12,003 nucleotides of DNA from Thalassiosira profunda (Eukaryota > Bacillariophyta > Thalassiosirophyceae > Thalassiosirales > Thalassiosiraceae): the NCBI GenBank assembly GCA_036939355.1, contig JALLAP010000551.1, positions 1-12,003 of the forward strand. Direction: 5' to 3'. Below, in pieces: positions 1-6,636 of the stretch. Below the pieces are notes generated by a model. The model saw nothing but the letters and a program-made list of their open reading frames with translations, was not told where the DNA came from and searched no databases. The position numbers and the translations under genes were made by a program. The first letter of the stretch is position 1; every line of letters starts with the position of its first letter.

Positions 1-1
1 C

Positions 2-952
2 ATGAAGCGACGAGGGTCGGACGGCAATGGCAATGATGGGGACGCCTTTGGCATGGCCAAGTACTCGGGATACATCTCCGAATTCCTCAACCCCCTCTCG
101 GGGCAGCGAGGCAACGTCGTCGAGCCGATTCCCTTCCCCGTGCCGGCATTGTACAAGGTCGTGCATCCCAAGGGATGCGTCATCCGATCGGGAGTGGAGC
201 TTTCCACCACCCAAATCGGCTTCGCGCCGGCTGGGTCGATACTCTCCATCGTGGGGCGATCGTACAGCGACCACCCTGGCCACAATTGCATTGAACGTCT
301 GAGGCTGGCCGGGGGTGGCGGGTGGGTCTCTGTGTCGTTGAACAAACGCCCGCCTGGGAACGAAGAGCTTGTGGAAATGGTGGGCGTGGATGGCAGCTTC
401 GATCCAAACGACCCCTCTGCATTCCATTTCGAGAGCATGAGGAAGGTGATGGACGAACTGCATGCCAACAGCGACGCAGGCAGTGGAAGTGCTGGAAGGA
501 GAGTGTCAGAGGGTGGCGGCGAGGCGAGGGTGTCGTTTAGGAGAATGTCTTCGTATGCAAATTTGTCGGAGATAGGCGACGATGATGCTGAGCAGCAGTC
601 GTCTGACGGGGAAAACGAGGCCGGCGCTGGGACCACCGGGGCAATGGGCATCTCGCCCCGCGTCCCAACACTCTTCCGAAGCGGCGTCGTCGGGGGCGTA
701 CCCGCAGCACCTGGCCTACCGGCAATGGACGCCATACGAGAATCCTCCTCGGACGGTCATCACCACCACAGCTCGGGACCCAACCGCTGCCTGATCTGTC
801 TCTCGGACGAGCGAACTGCAACCATCGTCCACGGGGAGACGGGGCACATTGCATGTTGCCTGACGTGCGCGCGAATACTCAAGGCCCGGGGCGACAATTG
901 CCCAGTCTGTCGACTCCCCATCGACCTCGTGATACAACAATTCTGGGCTTGA
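2..952 (+). CDS. RING-type E3 ubiquitin ligase with MDM2-like C-terminal RING
   Basis: Probable E3 ubiquitin ligase, 316 residues from the first ATG; because that ATG is at base 2, the true start may lie upstream. Residues about 51-116 look like a small SH3-like beta barrel: Val-His-Pro-Lys-Gly, then Ile-Arg-Ser-Gly, a Gly-Ser-Ile-Leu turn, an Arg-Leu-Arg-Leu strand and Gly-Gly-Trp-Val-Ser. This type occurs, to my recollection, beside RING domains in stramenopile proteins. Residues 150-260 are Ser/Gly/Asp-rich and probably disordered, with a short His run at 253-256. The last 54 residues are a C2H2C4 RING: C263, C266, H277, H282, C286, C289, C300, C303, followed by 13 residues to the stop. 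That ligand spacing and tail length match the RING of animal MDM2/MDMX. No p53-binding domain is visible, so only the RING is shared. E3 activity is inferred; the zinc ligands are seen directly. Confidence 0.85.
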   Translation: MKRRGSDGNGNDGDAFGMAKYSGYISEFLNPLSGQRGNVVEPIPFPVPALYKVVHPKGCVIRSGVELSTTQIGFAPAGSILSIVGRSYSDHPGHNCIERLRLAGGGGWVSVSLNKRPPGNEELVEMVGVDGSFDPNDPSAFHFESMRKVMDELHANSDAGSGSAGRRVSEGGGEARVSFRRMSSYANLSEIGDDDAEQQSSDGENEAGAGTTGAMGISPRVPTLFRSGVVGGVPAAPGLPAMDAIRESSSDGHHHHSSGPNRCLICLSDERTATIVHGETGHIACCLTCARILKARGDNCPVCRLPIDLVIQQFWA

Positions 953-1046
953 TGCTGATCACATCTGTTGGACTTCTGCCGGGTGTCTGAACTTAGAACA
1001 GCTGCAAAATAATTTGCCTAACGCGCAGTTCGACTTCCTTCCATCA

Positions 1047-2336
1047 TCAGGCTCCCCTGCGAGACGACATGACCGCGACCAAAAGCCAAGCCAATCCCGT
1101 CGCCGAGGCGCCCAGGACGGCCGACGGGACGTCGATGCGCTCCCTTTCGATTCGCAACTTCTTCGAGGCATCTCGTGCGTATTGCCGTATCCTGCTCCAA
1201 TCGACGCTGCCCGCGCTCGGTCGTATTCGGGACCAATCGACGTTGCGCGTCAACTGTCGTATTCTGGTCCAATCAATATGTGAAGGCAAGCGGTCTTCGT
1301 CACTATCGTCCGCTTGCTCCTCCGCCGCAGCTCCTTCTTTGGCGCCTTCCTCGACTCGTTCGTTGCCAGCGCAAGGCGCATCCTCCCCAATGATCGTCTC
1401 CGCACCCTCCTGTTTCGGAGGCGACACCACCGTCTCCGTCGACACAACTTTCTGTTCCTCCGCCATCTTCCCCTCCCGCTCCACCCGCCCCTGCATATGC
1501 TCCTGCGTCGCCTCGGCCGCCCTCCGCGCCCCCTCGTTCGCCGCCAGACTCTGCCGCAGCAACCCGCGCACCTCCTCGGACCTCCTTGCCTCCCTCACCC
1601 GCCACAAATACTGGCTCGCCAAGAACACGAACGAATTTAACACGATCAATCCCCACGTGCCGAAGGTGGAGTAGATCCGCCACCGGTCCTGCCACAATTG
1701 TTCCTCCTGGTACCTCCTCCGCAAATTGTTCATGTACCCGTGCATCAGGCGCAATTGCTCCGCCTCCAGCGTCCCCAGTTCTTTTTTGGCCCCCTCCAGC
1801 TCCTTCCGAATCACCACCTCCGTTTCCAACAATTTGGCAAACTCCAGCGCCTGCGCGGGGGTCCACTTGTCCCGGCTTTGCAATAGCTGGGCGTGCGCCA
1901 CCTGCCCCTCCTCAAATGCGTGCAGTGCGTCGTCCAATTTGGCCCGGGCAGCTGCCACCTGTTTTTGCGTGGCGTCGAAGGCCGCGGAGGACGATTCGAC
2001 GCGGCGCTTGAGGCGGAGGATTTCGTGCGTCCCGGACTCGCGGTCCCAGTGTTGGAGGGCGCGGTGGAGCCACGGCGGGAGGGAGGATGACGAGGGTGCA
2101 CCATCATTGGCAGCGGCAGTGGCCGTTGGCGCTTGTGCGGCATCGGATATGCTGCTGGAGGCGTCGGGCGAGGAGGAGGAGGCATCGGCCGTTGCAGATG
2201 CACCATCATTGGTCGATGTGATGTCTGTGTCAATGACATGAATGACATGAGATGCGGATGCCGCTGGCGGCTGCGCCTCTCCCGGGACCTTTGAGGCAAA
2301 GCGCCGGACCCCCGACGCGGCGCGGCGTGCTAACAT
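1047..2336 (-). CDS. SHE9: She9/Mdm33-family mitochondrial inner-membrane protein
   Basis: Homologue of yeast She9/Mdm33, an inner-membrane protein of the matrix side that affects mitochondrial shape and inner-membrane fission. The chosen start (ATG at 2336-2334) gives 429 residues and an Arg-rich, acid-free N-terminus (Met-Leu-Ala-Arg-Arg) typical of a mitochondrial presequence. An upstream in-frame ATG at 2492 would add 52 residues. Residues 46-86 are a Ser/Ala-rich linker, and 106-208 are helical coiled coil with Trp158 and an Ala-Leu-Glu-Phe-Ala-Lys-Leu-Leu-Glu segment. The family signature lies at 208-230: Arg-Tyr-Gln-Glu-Glu-Gln-Leu-Trp, Asp-Arg, then Ser-Thr-Phe-Gly-Thr-Trp-Gly-Leu. 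It leads into a membrane segment at about 225-245; a second lies at about 405-424, so the two-segment topology agrees with yeast. A Glu-rich stretch and three 12-residue repeats (354-389) separate them. No intron is needed. Family assignment is firm; the start is less sure. Confidence 0.86.
   Translation of the reverse strand: MLARRAASGVRRFASKVPGEAQPPAASASHVIHVIDTDITSTNDGASATADASSSSPDASSSISDAAQAPTATAAANDGAPSSSSLPPWLHRALQHWDRESGTHEILRLKRRVESSSAAFDATQKQVAAARAKLDDALHAFEEGQVAHAQLLQSRDKWTPAQALEFAKLLETEVVIRKELEGAKKELGTLEAEQLRLMHGYMNNLRRRYQEEQLWQDRWRIYSTFGTWGLIVLNSFVFLASQYLWRVREARRSEEVRGLLRQSLAANEGARRAAEATQEHMQGRVEREGKMAEEQKVVSTETVVSPPKQEGAETIIGEDAPCAGNERVEEGAKEGAAAEEQADDSDEDRLPSHIDWTRIRQLTRNVDWSRIRPSAGSVDWSRIRQYARDASKKLRIERERIDVPSAVLGASATGLAWLLVAVMSSRRGA
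1170..1277 (-). repeat. Three tandem 36-bp coding repeats in the She9 homologue
   Basis: Three adjacent 36-bp units (1242-1277, 1206-1241, 1170-1205 in gene order) encode 12-residue copies with the core Asp-Trp-(Ser/Thr)-Arg-Ile-Arg. The copies start Ile-Asp-Trp, Val-Asp-Trp and Val-Asp-Trp; the last two share Val-Asp-Trp-Ser-Arg-Ile-Arg. On the plus strand the shared core is a CGTATTC-like block followed by GGACCAATCGACG-like sequence. The repeat lies between the Glu-rich stretch and the last membrane segment. It is directly visible; its role is unknown. Confidence 0.9.
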
Positions 2337-2725
2337 TGCCTCCTCGAGCACCGCGCCCCCAAACGTTGCTTCACACCTCACCTCGGTCTCGCTCCGTCCT
2401 TGGTGTCGTCCGTGACTTTTTTGCAATAACGTTACCCTTGCTTCACGACGTCCCGTGACTTTTACCTCCTCACCCCTCCCACTTTTATGCATTCTGTCGG
2501 TGCTTTTACTTGGTGCACCCCCGACTCCTCGACCCCTCGACCCGACAGGAGGCTAGACCCTGCCTCGGCGCAGCAAAGGCCTTAGTTCTTGATATCGCGG
2601 GCGCCGGCCGTTGCTACTGCAATTTTCCCGCGTCGGCTAAACGCTAAAGCAGATAGAGGTTGAGGGAAGAAACAATAATTATTTCCGCGCGAGGCCAACT
2701 GCAATTAATCCACCACGCAACAAAG
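2337..2725. promoter_or_regulatory. Divergent intergenic region between the She9 and DHHC genes
   Basis: These 389 bases lie between the chosen start codons of two divergent genes and must hold both promoters and 5' leaders. No TATA box is clear. An exact tandem pair of the 8-mer CTCGACCC lies at 2528-2543, and an A/T-rich patch (AATAATTATTT) at about 2672-2682. The DHHC reading frame stays open upstream of its ATG to about 2660 without another ATG. The She9 frame is open to an alternative ATG at 2492, so the true shared promoter may be only 2493-2725. No protein-binding site was recognised. Confidence 0.5.
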
Positions 2726-4656
2726 ATGATGCAGCGGAAGAACAAGCGGCAGAGCCAGGGCGGAGGAGGGGGTTATGGCAGCGGCTACGAGAGCAACGAC
2801 ACCAACAACGGGGCGTTCGACCCGGAGTCGTCCTCGCCGAGCAAGCCCCCGTCCAAGCCCGATGCCGGTGGCATCTCCATAGCCTCGTTGACCGGAGGTG
2901 GGAGCAACCGCCCCGGCCCTATTGAGAGGAAACCCTCCAAAGGCTCCAAGGCGGGCCATACGCGGAAGGCGTCCAAGGTCACCCTGGCCTCCGTGAAACG
3001 AAACTTCTGCGGCACGCAACCCTTCGACAAGCACTGGCTGAACTTGGACTGCTGCGGCCTCATCTGCGCCGGGGTGACGTATTGCCTGCACATTTACGGC
3101 GTCTACGCGTTCGGGTGGATACTGCTGCCGCCGTGGTTCAGCGTCATGGACGAGGATGGCTACCGGGAGGTGAGATGTTGTTGGGGTTGGTGGTTTGTTT
3201 TGGGGGCGAGATGCAAATCATATTTGGTGCACACGACGTGTGCATTCCTACGAGCAGCCATTCTCAACCCTTTCTCCCTGGCCCAAAAACACGCACCAGC
3301 TGTCCTTCGGATGCCACTTCCACCGGTTCGCCTTCATCTCCGTCGCGGCCCTCGCGGTCTTTGCCCACTTTAAGGCCATGACGACGGATCCTGGGGCCGT
3401 TCCCCCCGATGCGACCCCCGTGCCGGAGTTGGAGGACGCGGAGTTGAACCATTTGATCAAGGGGGAGAGCAGTCCGAATGGCTCGCCGAGCCGGGGGCAG
3501 CAGCCGCAGCAATCGCAGCATGGGTCGCTGATGCAGGAGAGCAGCTCGTCGCTGATGGAGGAGGATCGGAGTTTGCTCGACCACAGTGAAAATGGCAACG
3601 GAGCGAACAACGGCAACGGGCACGGCCTGCCCCAGGCGGTGGCGGCAGCGGGAGCCGTGGGGGCGGCCGTGGTTGGAGGGGCGGTGGCGGTGGGAGCGGC
3701 GGCCATGGCAAGTGGCGTTGGTGCCGCGGCAATGGGGGCGGCAGCCTCTGCGGGCGGGGTGCCCGTCCAACCCAGAGCGGGGCCCCCGGCGCAGCAGCAA
3801 AGAGGACGGAGGATGTGCCGGCGGTGCCAGGCGTTCAAGCCCCCCAGGGCGCACCACTGCAGCATTTGCAAGCGGTGCATTATCAAGATGGACCACCACT
3901 GTCCGTGGGTGAACAATTGCGTGGGGATTGGGAATCACAAGGTGGGTTCTTGGTGTGGCTCGGTGTTGCAAGTTGCTCGTTCTTTGCTGACTTCTCTTCT
4001 GATTGCACGGCGAAACTCGTGGGGCACAACGAACTCTGCAATGGCAGTACTTTCTGCTGTTCATCTTCTACACGTCCCTGTCCTGCGCCTACTCGTTCGT
4101 CTTCATCATCTACCGATTTTTCCACTGCATTGGGAATTCCCACGGGCATCAGCATCTCGGTCCTCGATGCGTGGACCATCCCACGGACCTCTTGCCACTG
4201 GTGGGGCTCACGGTGGAGGCCTTGCTCTTTGGACTGTTCACGCTGTGCATGATGGTGGACCAGTGGGACGTGGTCATGACGAACTTGACGCACATCGATC
4301 GATTGAAGGGGGAGACGCACCACCACCACCACGGCTACGGGCAGCAGCAGCACCAGGGGTACGGGCAGCTCCCCCCGCACATGACGCCGCACTACAATCC
4401 GCAGCGCGCGGCGAGCCTCATGAAACGGGCCGGCGTCCACGAGGTGTTTGGGACGGGGCGCAGCGCGGCATCGCGATTTCACTACTCGTGGCTGTCTCCG
4501 TTGCACAAGGTGTGCTTCCCGGACCACGTCCGGGACGACATCTTCGGCTATTGCCGCCCGTGCGGCAGTTCGGCGTCGCAGCAGGAGTCGAGGAGATCGG
4601 TGCAGGGCATGGAAATGGTTGGGCGAGGGGACATTAGCGCGGAAGAGATTGTTTGA
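2726..4656 (+). CDS. DHHC-type protein S-palmitoyltransferase, three exons (2726-3169, 3300-3941, 4048-4656)
   Basis: Transfers palmitate from acyl-CoA to cysteines of target proteins, acting in Golgi, ER or plasma membrane. The spliced model gives 564 residues. Start: first of two consecutive ATGs, with A at -3. Membrane segments: about 107-139, 155-173, 363-385 and 409-432. An Asp-Pro-Gly motif (178-180) follows segment 2. The Cys-rich domain has C321, C324, H334, C335, C338, C341 and the catalytic Asp-His-His-Cys at 346-349, then C355. After segment 4, Thr-His-Ile-Asp-Arg-Leu-Lys (443-449) matches the TTxE region in its Gly-Ile-Glu form, as in animal ZDHHC3/7, with Asp for Glu. A Glu-Val-Phe-Gly near 494-497 fits the C-terminal family motif. 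Two features are unusual: a 140-residue insert between segment 2 and the Cys-rich domain, with an Ala/Gly-rich part, and a His/Gln-rich patch at 453-469. Splice 2 restores an uninterrupted Gly-Asn-His-Lys-Tyr-Phe, strong support. Substrates are unknown. Confidence 0.9.
3170..3299 (+). other. Intron 1 of the DHHC gene (130 nt, phase 0)
   Basis: Donor GTGAGA follows Gly-Tyr-Arg-Glu. Acceptor CACCAG is preceded by a pyrimidine-rich run (TTCTCAACCCTTTCTCCCT). Joining gives Arg-Glu-Leu-Ser-Phe-Gly and leads straight into membrane segment 2 at a spacing usual for the family. AG sites at 3254 and 3257 are also phase 0 with no stop, so the exact acceptor is not certain. Confidence 0.72.
3633..3761 (+). 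repeat. Ala/Gly/Val low-complexity tract within the DHHC protein
   Basis: Residues 260-302 are almost only Ala, Gly and Val with a few Met and Ser, encoded by GCGG-rich DNA. The tract lies in the cytosolic loop before the catalytic Cys-rich domain. It is hydrophobic enough that a topology predictor could call one or two false membrane helices. It is not a precise tandem repeat. Confidence 0.8.
3942..4047 (+). other. Intron 2 of the DHHC gene (106 nt, phase 0)
   Basis: Donor AAG|GTGGGT comes directly after the codons for Gly-Ile-Gly-Asn-His-Lys, and acceptor GGCAG|TAC directly before Tyr-Phe-Leu-Leu-Phe. The junction rebuilds the conserved sequence that follows the catalytic motif in this family. 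Without splicing the frame runs into unrelated sequence. Confidence 0.93.
4318..4368 (+). repeat. His/Gln/Gly-rich segment with a short duplicated unit
   Basis: Encodes five consecutive His residues, then two copies of Gly-Tyr-Gly-Gln separated by a Gln/His run, in the C-terminal cytosolic tail of the DHHC protein. It is made of CAC and CAG codons and so is prone to slippage. Confidence 0.8.
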
Positions 4657-4691
4657 TTGGGTATGCGTTTTCGCAGGATCAATCCTTTTAT

Positions 4692-4697
4692 ATTAAA
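4692..4697 (+). terminator. Possible polyadenylation signal of the DHHC gene
   Basis: ATTAAA lies 36 nt past the DHHC stop codon, in an A/T-rich patch that stands out from its GC-rich surroundings. Diatom genes often lack a strict hexamer, so this is only a candidate. The 156-nt gap 4657-4812 holds the 3' ends of two convergent genes and no other feature that I can see. Confidence 0.25.
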
Positions 4698-4812
4698 TAG
4701 AACGACTTCTGCTGTCCGAGGTATTGATAGCGTTGCCTTCCGCAAGTGCATTGTCGGTTGCAACGCTGCCCTCTTCTGTACAATGCGACTCTCTTTAGTG
4801 TTCACTCCTCCC

Positions 4813-5826
4813 TTACTCTCGATGCTCAGGCGTTGAGTACGTATCTAACGAGTAGACATCGTCAGCCGGATTCACAGTCTGTTGGGCAACCTTCGGTTCG
4901 ATGCCTTCGTATGGATCAATAAAACATCCACTGGCCTTCCAGACAATGTCATCCAAAACGGCATTGGCGAATTGGGCCAACGAAGGGCCCTCCGGCTCTC
5001 TGGTTTCACGTGTGGGTGGATACTGATACAACCCCTCGCCCGTCGAGTGCCGATCGCCCATCCTCGAAGAAGACCGCCTCCTCGCCCTCTTCGACGACGC
5101 CGAGCGCATGGAAAACGATTCTCCCATGCTGCGGTTGGAAGTGGATCGACGAAACGTGCCCAACGTCCGCGCCTCCAAATACGGGTCCGTCGCCGCCTCT
5201 CCCCCTCTGCCCCTTGTCGGAGTGTCTTTCCGCAAACTTCTGATGGGCACCACATCGGCCGTTTTGACCACGTCGACGACGTCCTCCAACTCGTGTTCCC
5301 TAATGAGACACGCGGTTGATACCTCGAACAGCGTCTCGGAAAGGTCGTCGACGCACGTCCCCGCGGCCTCATTGGACGTGGAATCTGATGTTATTGAATG
5401 GTCCCGATCGCCCGAGCTGACGCGGCGCGCGGGCCGGGCGGGGTTGCGGGCGGAGGCGACAGCCCTCTCATTGTGGTAGCGGACGGAGGCGGCGCGGCGC
5501 GCGGGCCGATCGTCCCGCCGTTCGACGGTGCAGCTGTAGTCGGTTTGGCGTGGGCGTGATGCGGCGCTTCTGCTTTTCGAGCGGCCGCTGCGACCGCTGC
5601 GGACGCTCTTGCTCCTGGAGCGCCCGCTGCGAACGCTACGGGAGGCGGAGCGGACGGAGAGTCCGGACGGCTGAGACGGGAGCGACGGCGTCCGGGGGCG
5701 AATCTTCCGGTCGCTTCCTACGGCATGGTTCGGAAAGGGAGGAGGGGCGGCCGCCTGCCTCGATGCCCCCCGGGCGACCTTGCCCTGCCGCTTCGCCTTC
5801 GATTTCCCCTTGACGAGGAGCTTCAT
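4813..5826 (-). CDS. Unknown basic protein with Arg/Ser-rich tract
   Basis: Single open frame of 337 residues from an ATG at 5826-5824 to TAA. I do not recognise the family. The N-terminus (1-20) is Lys/Arg-rich with no signal peptide and could be a nuclear or nucleolar signal. Residues 57-91 are an Arg/Ser repeat tract with some Lys. A second basic Ser-rich patch lies at 224-256, which like the first resembles substrates of Ser/Arg kinases. Residues 160-195 are acidic and hydrophobic, predicted helical. The C-terminal part (282-325) is the most protein-like, with Leu-Ala-Gln-Phe-Ala-Asn-Ala-Val-Leu-Asp-Asp-Ile and Cys-Phe-Ile-Asp-Pro-Tyr-Glu-Gly, so it may be the conserved core. No RNA-recognition motif is visible, so it should not be called an SR splicing factor. 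Its convergent neighbour ends 156 bp away. That the frame is real is inferred from its length, ordered composition and placement. Confidence 0.68.
   Translation of the reverse strand: MKLLVKGKSKAKRQGKVARGASRQAAAPPPFPNHAVGSDRKIRPRTPSLPSQPSGLSVRSASRSVRSGRSRSKSVRSGRSGRSKSRSAASRPRQTDYSCTVERRDDRPARRAASVRYHNERAVASARNPARPARRVSSGDRDHSITSDSTSNEAAGTCVDDLSETLFEVSTACLIREHELEDVVDVVKTADVVPIRSLRKDTPTRGRGGEAATDPYLEARTLGTFRRSTSNRSMGESFSMRSASSKRARRRSSSRMGDRHSTGEGLYQYPPTRETREPEGPSLAQFANAVLDDIVWKASGCFIDPYEGIEPKVAQQTVNPADDVYSLDTYSTPEHRE
5554..5658 (-). repeat. Arg/Ser-rich tract coding for residues 57-91 of the unknown basic protein
   Basis: Irregular repeats of Ser-Val-Arg-Ser and Ser-Gly-Arg-Ser with Lys-Ser insertions. 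On the plus strand it appears as recurring CTGCGACCGCTGCGGACGCT-like blocks. Copies vary, so it is a composition-driven tract rather than an exact tandem array. Confidence 0.8.
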
Positions 5827-5983
5827 CGTCGCGGCTGCCTCTAGAATGCCACGGTTGCCGAGATGAGCACCGCGCTATCGTAGCAAGCGTGGGTATGGCA
5901 AGCGCTATTCGAGCGTTGCACATCTTGTGCACAAAGCGGCGGCGGATTTGCAGTGAAAGGTTACCACGATCAATTTTTGAGCA

Positions 5984-6404
5984 ATGACAACGGCCGATTT
6001 TGGGGAGGGCGGTCGTACGTACGCAGAAGTAGATACCACAAGGATTTCGAGAAGGTGATCTCGGTCCTGGCTCGCCATGCGGCCGCTCTAGCGACGACGG
6101 GCTCACCATCTCGCCGTTGATCAACACCGATCGGAAGGGAGGCGCCTATCCGATCATGCACAGGCAATTTCGGAGAGCGATTGGAGTGGCCATCGTTCGG
6201 GGAAATGCGCAGCTCAAGCAGCGACGACTGCACTTCGTTCGGGCTACGCGGCGGGAGGCGGCTGAGGCATACAACGCCCACAGCAGCAACAATCGGTATC
6301 GCCCTGGTCAGGGCGGTGGTTCGAGCTGGTATCGGTCTCATATCCCCGAGGGGTATGCGGCTTACCAGCAGTTTCGGGACGGGCATGACATCGGTGCGCA
6401 TTAG
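5984..6404 (+). CDS. Candidate small two-exon gene of unknown function (5984-6054, 6164-6404)
   Basis: Proposed from sequence only. An ATG at 5984 opens a 24-codon frame that meets a stop just past a donor-like AAG|GTGATC at 6054/6055. An acceptor CACAG at 6159-6163 joins it, in phase, to a long open frame ending with TAG at 6402-6404. The spliced product is 103 residues. It is basic, with Ile-Ser-Arg-Arg-Gln-Phe-Arg-Arg-Ala-Ile spanning the junction, and ends in a Tyr/Gly-rich tail (Trp-Tyr-Arg-Ser-His-Ile-Pro-Glu-Gly-Tyr). The junction segment recalls the end of an EF-hand loop and its exiting helix, but the loop is incomplete, so I give no function. If real, it is divergent from the unknown basic protein with 157 bp between start codons. 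A 143-codon frame on the opposite strand (6401 to 5970) is the main competing reading. Confidence 0.35.
6055..6163 (+). other. Candidate intron of the small two-exon gene (109 nt)
   Basis: GTGATC to CACAG, after an AAG exon end. The length matches the two DHHC introns (106 and 130 nt). The codon Arg is split after its second base, and the downstream frame stays open for 80 codons. The acceptor's pyrimidine tract is weak. The downstream frame is also open without splicing back to 6033, so a different gene model is possible. Confidence 0.33.
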
Positions 6405-6636
6405 ATGGGCACCGACTTGAGGCCGCGTTGGGATCTTTTTCGGGATGTACGTATTTTTTACTTAACTGCCAGTCATACCTCAACCCCGCCTCCTCCCTCT
6501 CACAACTTCGCCACCAACCTCACCCGCCACCCGGAGACTCCGCGGTCGGCCCGTGGTCCACCGCTGCTCCGCCCCTGGGTTTGTTACAATATTGACGCAG
6601 GGATAAACTGAGCTCATAAAAATATCTACTTCAGGG
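6405..6636 (+). promoter_or_regulatory. Upstream region of the LRR gene, with a possible optional first exon
   Basis: This gap holds the LRR promoter. From 6478 to 6535 it is pyrimidine-rich (repeated CCTC, CACC). An ATG at 6405 directly follows the TAG that ends the preceding frame. It opens 15 codons to a GTATTT donor at 6451, and an acceptor CTTCAG at 6634 would join them in frame to the LRR start through one extra Arg codon. An A/T-rich stretch at 6614-6630 lies too close to the ATG at 6637 to be its TATA box, which fits either an intron end or a 5' leader. Confidence 0.35.

Noticed and set aside
1069..1674. 201-codon plus-strand open frame opposite the She9 homologue
   Set aside because: Lies antisense to a gene with clear family motifs; its Ser/Arg/Pro-rich product is what GC-rich antisense reading yields.
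2493..2725. Possible tRNA or small RNA gene in the divergent region
   Set aside because: No A-box/B-box pair or cloverleaf-forming sequence could be found by eye; other intergenic regions likewise gave none.
3248..4064. Long minus-strand open frames (222 and 266 codons) opposite the DHHC gene
   Set aside because: Antisense to the catalytic domain and cross both DHHC splice sites; no motifs of their own.
5925..5934. Perfect 10-bp palindrome TTGTGCACAA, and a second, CGTACGTACG, at 6014-6023
   Set aside because: Short palindromes of this size are expected by chance; no pairing with a known factor or repeated copies.
5970..6401. 143-codon minus-strand frame with a hydrophobic stretch (Ile-Val-Ala-Ala-Val-Gly-Val-Val)
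   Set aside because: No recognisable motif; codon-aligned with the plus-strand candidate, so only one is likely real, and the plus strand has a consistent splice model. Kept as the alternative, not annotated.
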